A stretch of DNA of 41,963 bases, from the NCBI GenBank assembly GCA_017829005.1, contig JAGAJF010000002.1, positions 1 through 41,963 of the forward strand. The letters run 5' to 3'. A model generated the notes under the pieces. That model ran no database searches, had not been told where the DNA came from, and was given only the letters and a program-made list of their open reading frames with translations. Source of the stretch: Oscillospiraceae bacterium. Its GTDB lineage: Bacteria > Bacillota > Clostridia > Oscillospirales > Ruminococcaceae. A program made the translations under genes and the position numbers. Shown piece by piece: positions 7,924-16,311 of this stretch (positions are counted from its first letter, which is position 1; every line of letters begins with the position of its first letter).

Positions 7924-9978
7924 TTATTCTGCCCGATTTCCCTTGTATTCCCGTCTTTCCTGTCCGCTGTAAACGGTAAATCTGTCCTTGCCGCCGTTTT
8001 TGGAGAAATACATAGCAATATCCGCCGAGGTGTAAAGCTCCTTGAAATCCCTGCCGTATTCGGGAGCGAGGGCTACGCCGATGCTTGAGGAAACGCTTAC
8101 CTCCTTGCCCAGACTTTCATCGGAATAGGTATACCTGATACTGTCGCAGAGAGCGGCGCAAAGCCCGTTTATCCGCTCGGATACATCGTCTCCCGAAAGG
8201 AATACCATAAACTCGTCGCCGCCTATCCTTCCTGCAATATCATTGCAGTTAAGGAGCGCTTCTATCTTTGTGGCAATGTCCTTTATTACCGAGTCGCCCC
8301 AAGCGTGACCCAGGACATCGTTTATGTTCTTGAAATTGTCGATATCTATTATTATCATTGCGTGGGAGCCGCCCTTGGAAAGTCTTTCCGAGATAAGAGT
8401 CTCGGTGGTGGTCTTGTTGTAAAGACCTGTGAAGCGGTCACGGCTGGCGTCCTCACGGAGATTTACCACATCGTCGATATTGCTTATCTTTCCGACTATC
8501 TTTACGGGCTTTGAGTCTGCATAGACTGCTGTGCCGCTGAATTCTATCCAGTTTACATTGTCATTGACATCAATTCGGGAAACCACTGCCCCGCAGGCTG
8601 TTTCGCCCGAGAAAAAGCGGGTGGTGATATCTGTATCCTTCGCCCTGAAGCCGTCGCCCGAACGGACACGTTTCAGAAATGCAGTATGGGAATTTGCAAC
8701 AGTTTTGGGAAGGTCGGGGTCAAAGACCGAGCCGTAGGTGATAAGGCAGTCCGTTTCGATATCGTACTCGAAAACCACGTCCGAGGAGCTTTCCAGAGCG
8801 GTCTGATAAAGCTTTCTTTCCTTTTCGGACTTGATGTTCATCTCTCTGAGCTGGGACATCATTTCGTGATTGCGCTGGAGAAGTGAGTTAAAGCCCACAG
8901 CAAAATGCTCCAGCTCCCTGCAGCCCTCGGGGGTAAGAAAATCATCGTCAGTACCGTTATCTCCCGAAAGCTGTATGGAGTTTATCTTCTTTGTATAGTC
9001 CTGGAGGGGTCTTACCACCTTGTTGGACACTATGGAGATGGTAACAGCAAGCATTGCAGCCACCGCAAGGAAGGTTATGACCGTTATACGTGTCTGGTGG
9101 TCGATTATCCTACGAGCAGAGGTGAAATCTCTCAGGGCATAGACAGTCCAGCCGCAGCTTGCGGGAGTTATGGTCGAACCCACAAGCTCTCTTTCGCCGT
9201 CATTGTAGCTGCCCTTCTCCGCAGGCTTTATACCAAGCCTGGAAAATCTGCGGTATATCATATTCACATCGGAATGGTAAATTATGGTATTATCCGATGA
9301 AACAATGTATATCTCGTTGTTTTTTGACTCGGGCAGTTCGGATATCTTTACCCACAAGCCTCCCAGCTTGAGGTCTGCACCGAAATAGCCTATGACCTCT
9401 CCCGTGCGGCGGTCACGGACGGGAGAGACGGCGGATATGACTGTTTTTCCCGAAATGGGGGATACGTACAGGTCGGTGATGAAATACCGCTCGGAGCCGT
9501 TAAATTTCTCGCTGAATGGAAATTCATCAAAACCGAAGTCGGGTCTTGCAGTCCAGCCGTCCGAGGAATTTGAAAATGCCACGCCCTGATTTACAGCCGA
9601 TACAAGCCAGGTGCGCTCAAGGCACTCCGGTGCGTCCGAGACAGTCGAATCAAGCTCTCCCATGGCATAGCTGAAATAGGCGTTATCAATTATTGCGTCC
9701 CTGTCCGAAGCAGTCTGCAAAAAGCGCTCTATATCCTCGGACGCAGCTTTCATCTCCACCGTTTCACCGAATGAGGAGATAAGATAATCTATGCGGCTGC
9801 AGGCAAGCTCGGTGCTGCCCGCAGCTTCCGACCTTGAAACGCTGTCAATGACCTTCCGGACGGAAAAGGTCATAAAGCCGCCTGTGATGATTATTATAAC
9901 CAGCACGGGCAGCACTGTATACAGCATTATTCGTGATTTAAGGCTCATTAAAGTGGTTTTGTGAAAATTTTCGGACAA
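7924..9978 (-). CDS. Membrane diguanylate cyclase (Cache-HAMP-PAS-GGDEF)
   Basis: It makes the second messenger cyclic di-GMP from two GTP. Residue positions are counted from the upstream GTG at 9984: transmembrane helix about 17-40, a double-Cache-like extracellular sensor (about 45-295), a second helix 300-321, HAMP (about 321-375), PAS (about 395-505) and GGDEF (about 510-680). The active-site string GGDEF is intact at 588-592, and DIDNFKNIND matches the substrate site. The inhibitory RxxD site is absent (NCND instead), so product feedback of the usual kind is not expected. The GTG at 9984 is too close to AGGAGG; the TTG at 9978, seven bases from it, is the better start. It is divergent from the MFS gene. 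The ligand of the sensor is unknown. Confidence 0.92.
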   Translation of the reverse strand: MSENFHKTTLMSLKSRIMLYTVLPVLVIIIITGGFMTFSVRKVIDSVSRSEAAGSTELACSRIDYLISSFGETVEMKAASEDIERFLQTASDRDAIIDNAYFSYAMGELDSTVSDAPECLERTWLVSAVNQGVAFSNSSDGWTARPDFGFDEFPFSEKFNGSERYFITDLYVSPISGKTVISAVSPVRDRRTGEVIGYFGADLKLGGLWVKISELPESKNNEIYIVSSDNTIIYHSDVNMIYRRFSRLGIKPAEKGSYNDGERELVGSTITPASCGWTVYALRDFTSARRIIDHQTRITVITFLAVAAMLAVTISIVSNKVVRPLQDYTKKINSIQLSGDNGTDDDFLTPEGCRELEHFAVGFNSLLQRNHEMMSQLREMNIKSEKERKLYQTALESSSDVVFEYDIETDCLITYGSVFDPDLPKTVANSHTAFLKRVRSGDGFRAKDTDITTRFFSGETACGAVVSRIDVNDNVNWIEFSGTAVYADSKPVKIVGKISNIDDVVNLREDASRDRFTGLYNKTTTETLISERLSKGGSHAMIIIDIDNFKNINDVLGHAWGDSVIKDIATKIEALLNCNDIAGRIGGDEFMVFLSGDDVSERINGLCAALCDSIRYTYSDESLGKEVSVSSSIGVALAPEYGRDFKELYTSADIAMYFSKNGGKDRFTVYSGQERREYKGNRAE

Positions 9979-10336
9979 GCTCACACCTCCTGACGGGATA
10001 TTACCCGAAAAAGCTCAACCGTATATTATATGTTCAAAGGCTCTCCTTATGAACAGAAATAATCATACTGCTCCATATAATATATCGGCAGGTGTTTTTA
10101 AAACTTTAGGGGTTTTTGCGTTTTTATGGTGATTTGACACATTTGCCAAAAATGGTTAAATATTGATGCGGAATTAGTATTACATTCTGTACATAAAGAT
10201 TTTTTTGAGCCGCTCCGTGTGGGGCTATTTGTGGTCAATATTTATAAACCCGGCAAAAAAGTTAATCAAATCTCCATTGAATTTTTTTTGGATAAATGCT
10301 AAAATTATACGACTATCCAAAAAGGACGATGTTTTT
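9979..10336. other. 358-bp divergent regulatory gap
   Basis: An AT-rich region between the divergent diguanylate cyclase and MFS genes, with no convincing small gene. The + strand holds the MFS promoter at 10277-10305 and a second possible one, TTGACA (10134-10139), 17 bp, TAAATA (10157-10162). On the minus strand a TATAAT-like box lies upstream of the cyclase start (near 10021-10030) without a good -35. A 15-bp string at 10064-10078 recurs at 25867-25881. Confidence 0.5.
10277..10305 (+). promoter_or_regulatory. Promoter of the MFS gene
   Basis: TTGAAT (10277-10282), a 17-bp spacer that is largely T, and TAAAAT (10300-10305). The predicted start site is near 10312, about 25 bases before the ATG. 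Confidence 0.6.
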
Positions 10337-11491
10337 ATGTGTACATTTCTGCTTGCCCTTATTTATCTTGCTTTTATAAGCCTTGGGCTGCCCGATTCCC
10401 TGCTTGGCTCCGCATGGCCTGCTCTCAGGCTGTCCTTTGATGTGCCTATTTCCTATATGGGCATTGTTTCTATGATAATCTCGGGGGGGACTATCTGCTC
10501 GAGTCTTATGTCCGAGCGGCTCACAAAGCGCTTCGGCACGAGGATAGTTACAACGGTAAGCATTTTTGTTACCGCAGCTGCTATGTTCGGATTTTCGACT
10601 GTTACCGATTTTTGGCAGCTTTGCTTATGGGGCATTCCATATGGTCTGGGGGCGGGGGCAATTGATTCGGCTCTCAATAATTATGTGGCTCTCCACTACA
10701 GCTCAAGGCATATGAGCTGGCTCCACTGCTTCTGGGGTGTGGGCACCATCATCAGTCCCTATATTATGAGCTATGCTATTGCTCATTCCTCATGGAGCGG
10801 AGGCTACCGCATTGTTTCATTTATCCAGCTGGGCATTGCCCTCGCTATGCTTATCACCCTGCCTGTCTGGAACGTTCATAAGGGACAGGCGGATTGCGAA
10901 AACGGCGGTGCTGTGGTAGGGCTTAAAAATGCCCTTAAAATAAAGGGCGTTCCCTGCCTGCTCATCGGATTTTTTGCCTACTGTGCCGCTGAGGCTACGG
11001 TAATGCTCTGGGCAAGCAGCTATCTTTCGGTAACAAAGGGACTGACGGAAAAGACTGCCGCCGCTTATGCGTCCCTCTTCTTCATCGGCATTACTGCAGG
11101 CAGGTTTATCTCGGGCTTTGTTTCGGACAGGCTGGGAGACAGGAATATGATACGTATCGGCGTAACCATTGCTCTGAGCGGTGTCCTGCTGGTGCTTCTG
11201 CCCGTTAAATCGGAAATTGCCGCTCTTGCGGGATTTGTGGTAATAGGGCTTGGCTGTGCGCCTGTATATCCCAGCATTATCCACGCAACGCCCTCAAATT
11301 TCGGAGCGGAAAATTCTCAGGCGATAATCGGTATTCAGATGGCAAGCGCTTATGTGGGTTCCACATTTATGCCACCTGTGTTCGGGCTTATCGCAAATCA
11401 TCTGAGCATCAGGCTTATGCCCTTTTATATCGCAATGTTCCTTGTTCTGATGATAATTATGACCGAGAAGACTTTTGGTATGAAAAAGTGA
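10337..11491 (+). CDS. Major facilitator superfamily transporter
   Basis: A 384-residue protein made almost entirely of hydrophobic segments, about 12, in two halves separated by a short charged loop near residue 185. That is the standard MFS layout. The loop after the second helix (MSERLTKRFGTR) resembles the family's motif A with conserved basic residues, and SDRLGDRN after helix 8 is its copy in the second half. Overall similarity is to the FucP-like sugar permease branch, but the substrate cannot be read from the sequence. The start is the ATG at 10337, preceded by AAGGA; the longer in-frame start at 10205 would add 44 residues lying over the promoter. It stands between two GGDEF-domain genes. 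Confidence 0.88.
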   Translation: MCTFLLALIYLAFISLGLPDSLLGSAWPALRLSFDVPISYMGIVSMIISGGTICSSLMSERLTKRFGTRIVTTVSIFVTAAAMFGFSTVTDFWQLCLWGIPYGLGAGAIDSALNNYVALHYSSRHMSWLHCFWGVGTIISPYIMSYAIAHSSWSGGYRIVSFIQLGIALAMLITLPVWNVHKGQADCENGGAVVGLKNALKIKGVPCLLIGFFAYCAAEATVMLWASSYLSVTKGLTEKTAAAYASLFFIGITAGRFISGFVSDRLGDRNMIRIGVTIALSGVLLVLLPVKSEIAALAGFVVIGLGCAPVYPSIIHATPSNFGAENSQAIIGIQMASAYVGSTFMPPVFGLIANHLSIRLMPFYIAMFLVLMIIMTEKTFGMKK

Positions 11492-11571
11492 TGTCACATC
11501 TCTTGTTTGCGGTATTTTAGGATATACAATGCTTTTTATTTGAATAAAATTGCCAATTTTTCATAAATTTG

Positions 11572-11600
11572 TTGCAATTTGTAAAATTATGTGTTATAAT
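11572..11600 (+). promoter_or_regulatory. Promoter of the PAS-GGDEF-like gene
   Basis: TTGCAA (11572-11577), a 17-bp spacer and a perfect TATAAT (11595-11600). It lies 54 bases upstream of the ATG in the gap after the MFS gene, so the sensor gene has its own promoter. Confidence 0.7.
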
Positions 11601-11654
11601 AATTTTAAACGGTATTACACAACGCCGAATAATCAGAGGACAGGAGCCTGAATT

Positions 11655-12989
11655 ATGGATGATCGTATTGCCCATATAAGCGACCCGAATTTGATAATAC
11701 CTGCCGATAACTGCACGGACCTGTTTTTCAGGCTGTTCAACAGTATGTATGACGGGGTATGCATTTTCGAGGTCTGCGGTGCAAAGGTTAAAGCCCTTTA
11801 CCTTAACGAAAGATATTTTCAGGTCATTGGCTACACCAGAGAACAATATCTGCCTTATTATGACAATGTTACCATCACCCTTTTCGAGGAGGACGAGCAG
11901 AGGATATTCGACCACGCCCAGGAATGCGTTAAAAGCGGTGACGATTTCTACTGCGAGGTGAGAGGCTACCGCTTTGACGGCAGCGTGGGCTGGTTCTGCA
12001 TAAGAGCCAGAGTAGTGGATTTCATCAAAAGTGACAATCCAGTTTTTCTCGCTTCAATAAACGATATCACCGCTCAGAAGGACACCGCTCACCTGCTCAG
12101 CATCAATGCGGAAAGATATAGGATACTCGAAGAGACAAGCAGCGCTTTCCTTCTCGATTATGATTACGAGAACGATGTTATGACCTTCTCCCCCGGCAAG
12201 GGCAGAGAGGATATGGTCATTCGTTCATACACCTCTTATCTGCGCAGGAACTGTCCCATTTACGATGAGGACGTTATATATTACTGCAATGTGCTTTTCA
12301 AGACCTGCCGCAAAAAGGGCAAGGGCTTTGTGGACGTCCGCTCTCTTGACAAGAACAGGTCGTTTTACACCATCTGCCGCATTATTTTCTCAAGCATTGC
12401 CGACGAGTACGGGGAGATAATCCGCGTTGTGGGACGCATTGAGGTCATTGACGAAAGCTCGGGGCTTGTGGCACGTCTCGCAGAGGACAGAAGCAGCAAC
12501 AGCGTGGCAGGTCTTACCGACAGCACCACTGCTCTCGGTATTATCAAAAACAGGCTCCCCGAATGCAGAAGCCGCTGTTTCATGGTGGTTGCGGATATTG
12601 ACAGGTTTTCCGCTTTTAATGAGAAATACGGAAAGGCTGCTGCGGACGACGCTGTAAGGCTGTCGGCTGAGCTTATCAAAAGCGTTTTCCCCGAGAATGC
12701 CGTTATTTTCCGATATGTGGGCGACGAATTCGTCATTTTCGCCGAGGACATCAGCGAAAGCGAGCTGTATGATATGATCGACAAGCTAAGAGCCTCATGC
12801 AGGACGGCTATGCTTACGGTAAACGACGAAAGCGTCAGCGTGGATATCTCCTTCAGCATTGGCGCCGCATGGACTGTATGCGATGACAAGGTGAACATCA
12901 AGGATTTATTCATCACTGCCGACAGGGCGCTTATCAAGGCTAAAAAAGGAAGCGGCAACAGAATACACGTGGAGAAAATTATTTACTGA
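11655..12989 (+). CDS. Soluble PAS-PAS protein with degenerate GGDEF domain
   Basis: A 444-residue protein with no transmembrane segment. Two PAS-like sensor domains (about 20-140 and 150-265) precede a GGDEF-family domain (about 285-440). The signature reads VGDEF at 355-359, with Val in place of the first Gly. The usual FKxxND string is FSAFNE (318-323), and the inhibitory RxxD site is missing. The metal-binding DID (314-316) is kept. The fold is clear from length, the position of the signature and the C-terminal SIGAAW...ADRALIKAKKGSGNR string. It may be a weak or inactive cyclase, or a GTP-binding sensor. It is the second GGDEF-family gene within 5 kb. Confidence 0.85.
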   Translation: MDDRIAHISDPNLIIPADNCTDLFFRLFNSMYDGVCIFEVCGAKVKALYLNERYFQVIGYTREQYLPYYDNVTITLFEEDEQRIFDHAQECVKSGDDFYCEVRGYRFDGSVGWFCIRARVVDFIKSDNPVFLASINDITAQKDTAHLLSINAERYRILEETSSAFLLDYDYENDVMTFSPGKGREDMVIRSYTSYLRRNCPIYDEDVIYYCNVLFKTCRKKGKGFVDVRSLDKNRSFYTICRIIFSSIADEYGEIIRVVGRIEVIDESSGLVARLAEDRSSNSVAGLTDSTTALGIIKNRLPECRSRCFMVVADIDRFSAFNEKYGKAAADDAVRLSAELIKSVFPENAVIFRYVGDEFVIFAEDISESELYDMIDKLRASCRTAMLTVNDESVSVDISFSIGAAWTVCDDKVNIKDLFITADRALIKAKKGSGNRIHVEKIIY

Positions 12990-13008
12990 TATTCGTAAAT
13001 TTTGCTAA

Positions 13009-13037
13009 TTGAAAAAATTTTGCGGCTGTGGTACAAT
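13009..13037 (+). promoter_or_regulatory. Promoter of the DUF4317 gene
   Basis: TTGAAA (13009-13014), a 17-bp spacer and TACAAT (13032-13037). The predicted start site is near 13044, about 44 bases before the ATG. The -10 box lies in the loop of the hairpin at 13021-13053. Confidence 0.7.
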
Positions 13038-13062
13038 ATGTATTACTGCCGCATTTTTTATT
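13021..13062 (+). terminator. Terminator-like hairpin after the PAS-GGDEF-like gene
   Basis: TGCGGC (13021-13026) pairs with GCCGCA (13048-13053) across a 21-base loop and is followed by TTTTTTATT. It sits 32 bases after the stop codon. The stem is short and the loop long, so efficiency is uncertain. The next gene's -10 box lies in the loop. Confidence 0.5.
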
Positions 13063-13087
13063 ACAGAAAAAGAAAGGATAATTTCAG

Positions 13088-14260
13088 ATGAACAAAAAGG
13101 AGCTTGCAGAAATTAAAAAAAGCTTTTCCGAGGGCTGCGGATTTTTTACATTGAACCGTATCCTTTACGCATACTGCGATGCGGAAAAGCATATCAAATA
13201 CACCGAGTCAAAGGGCTTTGCCATTATGCCCGAGGACGAGAGCGCTGTGGTCATGGAGACGCTTAAAAAGGCTCTCAGCGGAAGTCTTGGAAAAAATCTG
13301 AACGAGTACCGCTTCCCCAACGAGTCATATGAGGAGGGCGGCGCTCAGAACCTGCTTTATGCCGCTGTGAAGGGCAAGCTTGAGGACGAGGCGGCTAACA
13401 AGGCTTTCATTGACAGGATAGTCGAGAACACCGATTATGCTTCCGCCTACACCATTATTTCGGGTCACTGTACATACAGCATTCTTGTGAAGGACAAGAA
13501 TGACGAGGTGATCGGCGAGGTCGATTCGGAATATAATTTTGTGATAACCGCTTTATGCCCCGTAAATACGGGTGATGACGGACTTTTCTATGATGACGAG
13601 GCCGAAGTCATTGCAAAGAAGTCAAACACTGAGATGATAATTGCCAAGGCTCCTCAGGACGGATTTTTATATCCCGTTTTCAGCGACCGCTCTCCCGATG
13701 TGAACAGCGTAATGTATTACACAAGGTCCCCCAAGAAGCCTAATCTTTCCATTATCGAGGACGTTCTTGACTGCAAATTCGATTTTACTCCTCAGGGTGA
13801 AAAGGAGCGTTTCAGAGCTGTTCTCTCCGATGTTTGCAGGGAGGAGCTTGATTATACTGTCATAACTAAGGTGAACGACAGCATCAAGGAGGTAATTGAC
13901 CAGAACAAGAACGAGACTGAGCCGCCTGTTATTGACTGTAGCCGTATGAGGACTATACTTTCCGACGCAGGTGTCAGTGACGACAAGCTGCAGGCGCTTG
14001 ACGCTGTTTACAGGGACACTGTGGGTGACGGTGCGCTCAAGGCTTCAAATCTTGTGGAGAACAAGACCGTTCTTTCCGTTCCCGAGATAACCGTTAACAT
14101 CAGCAAGGAGGGCACCGACAAGGTGAGGACATCGGTAATTCAAGGCAAAAAGTGCCTGATTATTGATCTTGATGACCCCAGTGTGCTTGTTAATGGGATC
14201 GAGACTTCATTTGAGACGGCGGAGAAAGAGCCAGCCCAAAGTGAAGCTGTTACAGTTTGA
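13088..14260 (+). CDS. DUF4317 family protein
   Basis: A 390-residue cytoplasmic protein with no transmembrane segment or recognised catalytic motif. The opening MNKKELAEIKKSF and the overall length match DUF4317, a family I know mainly from Clostridia and of unknown function. The sequence is rich in charged residues and ends in a variable acidic tail. The ATG is preceded by GAAAGGA. It is a single-gene unit, with its own promoter upstream and a strong intrinsic terminator directly after the stop. I cannot propose a function. Confidence 0.85.
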   Translation: MNKKELAEIKKSFSEGCGFFTLNRILYAYCDAEKHIKYTESKGFAIMPEDESAVVMETLKKALSGSLGKNLNEYRFPNESYEEGGAQNLLYAAVKGKLEDEAANKAFIDRIVENTDYASAYTIISGHCTYSILVKDKNDEVIGEVDSEYNFVITALCPVNTGDDGLFYDDEAEVIAKKSNTEMIIAKAPQDGFLYPVFSDRSPDVNSVMYYTRSPKKPNLSIIEDVLDCKFDFTPQGEKERFRAVLSDVCREELDYTVITKVNDSIKEVIDQNKNETEPPVIDCSRMRTILSDAGVSDDKLQALDAVYRDTVGDGALKASNLVENKTVLSVPEITVNISKEGTDKVRTSVIQGKKCLIIDLDDPSVLVNGIETSFETAEKEPAQSEAVTV

Positions 14261-14266
14261 TTTTTT

Positions 14267-14297
14267 GCTGCCGCATTTTTGTGCGGCGGCTTTTTTT
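14267..14297 (+). terminator. Intrinsic terminator of the DUF4317 gene
   Basis: GCTGCCGCA (14267-14275) and TGCGGCGGC (14282-14290) form a 9-bp stem with one G-T pair and a 6-base loop, followed by seven T's. It is a textbook terminator placed 6 bases after the stop. Confidence 0.9.
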
Positions 14298-14390
14298 GTT
14301 ATGCACAAGTATTTTCACCAAATGGAAACATACATTTTTGTGCAGACATACAAATTTACTGCATTTTTCAAACTTTTGTTCCGAAATCGC

Positions 14391-14419
14391 TTGACATTTT
14401 GATACAGATGTGCTATTAT
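14391..14419 (+). promoter_or_regulatory. Orphan forward promoter facing the transketolase genes
   Basis: A perfect TTGACA (14391-14396), a 17-bp spacer and TATTAT (14414-14419) on the + strand. No + strand gene follows; the next genes, tktC and tktN, lie on the other strand. Transcription from here would begin near 14426 and run straight into a hairpin, then antisense to the end of tktC. Confidence 0.55.
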
Positions 14420-14421
14420 AT

Positions 14422-14461
14422 AATTACAGAAAAGCTCCCCTGCATATGACTGCAAGGGAGC
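14422..14461 (-). terminator. Terminator of the long minus-strand gene run
   Basis: GCTCCC and GGGAGC with an inner TGCA/TGCA pairing form a hairpin (14434-14461). On the minus strand it is followed by TTTTCTGTAATT. It lies 18 bases past the tktC stop. Confidence 0.75.
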
Positions 14462-14479
14462 GCATTATTTCTGCGGGAA

Positions 14480-15430
14480 TTACTTCTTGAGCTTAACTGC
14501 TTCCTTGACCTTTGCAACGATATTTTCGGCGCAAAGACCAAATTCCTTGAGAAGGTCTGCAGCGGGTCCGGAGTGTCCGAACACATCGTTTACGCCTACC
14601 TTCACAACGGGAACAGGGCAGCACTCTGTTACTGTCTCGGCAACTGCAGAGCCAAGTCCGCCTATTACGCTGTGCTCCTCGGCGGTAACGATAACGCCTG
14701 TTTCACAGGCTGCTTTGCAGATGATGTCCTTATCAAGGGGCTTGATGGTATGTATATTGATAACTCTTGCGTTAATACCCTCGGCTGCGAGAGTTTCGGC
14801 CGCCTTCAGAGCCTCGTTTACCATAAGTCCTGTTGCGATGATGGCAACATCGTTTCCGTCTCTGAGCTGTACGCCCTTGCCAAGCTCAAATTTGTAGGTT
14901 TCCTTATCGTTGAATACGGGAACGGCAAGACGTCCGAAGCGCATATATACGGGTCCCTCAAAGTCAAGAGCTGCCTTTACGGCTGCCTTTGCTTCAACAT
15001 CATCGGCGGGGTTGATGATGGTCATTCCGGGGATAGTTCTCATAAGGGCGATATCCTCGTTGCACTGGTGAGTTGCGCCGTCCTCGCCTACGGATATGCC
15101 TGCGTGGGTTGCGCCTATCTTTACGTTAAGATGAGGATAGCCGATGGAGTTTCTTACGATCTCAAATGCTCTTCCTGCCGCAAACATTGCAAAGGAGCTT
15201 GCAAACACCTTCTTGCCTGTGGAAGCGATACCTGCGGCTACGCCCATCATATTTGCCTCGGCAATTCCGCAGTCGAAAAATCTCTCGGGGCAGGCTTTCT
15301 TGAATATGCCTGTCTTTGTTGCTGCCGCAAGGTCAGCGTCAAGTACGATAAGGTCGGGATATTCGCTGCTAAGCTCTGCCAGAGCCTCTCCGTAGCTTTC
15401 TCTTGTAGCCTTTTTGATTACATCTGCCAT
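14480..15430 (-). CDS. Transketolase, C-terminal subunit
   Basis: The second half of a split transketolase, 316 residues, carrying the pyrimidine-binding and C-terminal domains. Transketolase moves two-carbon units between sugar phosphates in the pentose phosphate pathway with thiamin diphosphate. The family string FFDCGIAEANMMGVAAGIA holds the Glu that activates the cofactor, near residue 56. The start is the ATG at 15430, with GGAGG nine bases upstream and only 4 bp after the N-terminal subunit's stop. The two genes are translated in tandem to form one enzyme. A hairpin terminator follows. 1-Deoxyxylulose-5-phosphate synthase is related, but it is a single longer chain. Confidence 0.95.
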   Translation of the reverse strand: MADVIKKATRESYGEALAELSSEYPDLIVLDADLAAATKTGIFKKACPERFFDCGIAEANMMGVAAGIASTGKKVFASSFAMFAAGRAFEIVRNSIGYPHLNVKIGATHAGISVGEDGATHQCNEDIALMRTIPGMTIINPADDVEAKAAVKAALDFEGPVYMRFGRLAVPVFNDKETYKFELGKGVQLRDGNDVAIIATGLMVNEALKAAETLAAEGINARVINIHTIKPLDKDIICKAACETGVIVTAEEHSVIGGLGSAVAETVTECCPVPVVKVGVNDVFGHSGPAADLLKEFGLCAENIVAKVKEAVKLKK

Positions 15431-15434
15431 TGTC

Positions 15435-16277
15435 TTAGCCCTCCAGTTTCTCAAGCTGTGCTTTCAGCTCGCTCATAGCCTGCTCGTACTGCTCTGCGTT
15501 GGGTGCGGAGCCGTGCCAGCCTACCTGATCTTCCATAAAGGAAACGCCCTTGCCCTTTACGCTCTTCTGAACGATAACTACGGGCTGTCCGTTTATCTTC
15601 TCTGCCTCGTCAAAGGCTCTTTCGATATCGTCAAAATCATGGGCATTCATTGTGATAACGTGCCAGCCGAATGCCTCGAATTTATCGGTGATGGGCATGG
15701 GTGAACATACCTCGGTGATCTTTCCGTCGATCTGGAGACCGTTGTTATCTACGACAGCGACCAGATTGTCAAGCTTATTGTGTGCGGCAAACATTGCTGC
15801 CTCCCATACCTGACCCTCTTCGATCTCGCCGTCGCCCAGTACTGCATATACCTTATAGCCGGCACTTGAAATCTTGCCCGAGAGTGCCATTCCGCAGGCT
15901 GCGGATATGCCCTGTCCCAGAGAGCCTGTGGACATATCTACTCCGGGAATATGCTTCATATCGGGATGACCCTGGAGACGGGAGCCAATCTTTCTCAGTG
16001 TTTTAAGCTCGTCCACCTCGAAAAATCCTCTCTGTGCCAGTACAGAGTAAAGGGCGGGTGCGGTGTGTCCCTTGGAAAGCACCAGTCTGTCTCTGTCTGC
16101 CATTTTGGGTGACTTGGGATCAACGTGCATTTTGTGGAAGTAAAGATATGTGAGAGTGTCGGCTATAGAAAGAGAACCGCCCGGATGTCCCGATTTTGCG
16201 TTGAACACGCCTTCGATGATACCCATTCTCACCTTGCAGGCTGTGATCTGAAGCTGTTTTTTAAGCGTCTGATCCAT
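15435..16277 (-). CDS. Transketolase, N-terminal subunit
   Basis: The thiamin diphosphate-binding half of a split transketolase, 280 residues. The cofactor motif begins GDGEIEEGQ and ends in VVDNN about 30 residues later, binding the Mg2+-diphosphate. SGHPGGSLS near residue 29 and SKGHTAP near residue 69 carry the conserved substrate-site histidines, with a third in the LQGHPD string. It is the partner of the next gene, 4 bp away. A GAAAGGAT ribosome binding site lies about 12 bases upstream. It follows the HAD hydrolase gene by 34 bp and I see no promoter in that gap, so it may be transcribed from further upstream. Confidence 0.95.
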   Translation of the reverse strand: MDQTLKKQLQITACKVRMGIIEGVFNAKSGHPGGSLSIADTLTYLYFHKMHVDPKSPKMADRDRLVLSKGHTAPALYSVLAQRGFFEVDELKTLRKIGSRLQGHPDMKHIPGVDMSTGSLGQGISAACGMALSGKISSAGYKVYAVLGDGEIEEGQVWEAAMFAAHNKLDNLVAVVDNNGLQIDGKITEVCSPMPITDKFEAFGWHVITMNAHDFDDIERAFDEAEKINGQPVVIVQKSVKGKGVSFMEDQVGWHGSAPNAEQYEQAMSELKAQLEKLEG

Positions 16278-16311
16278 AAGATTAAATCATCCTTTCAAAA
16301 TTTCCCGAAAT

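Noticed and set aside
10134..10162. TTGACA with TAAATA as the main MFS promoter
   Set aside because: The -10 is weak and it lies 175 bp from the start; the pair at 10277-10305 is better placed. It could still be a secondary promoter.
14302..14344. TGCACAA/TTGTGCA inverted repeat as a structured RNA
   Set aside because: Only 7-bp arms around about 30 bases of AT-rich loop, and it follows a strong terminator; chance is the simpler explanation.
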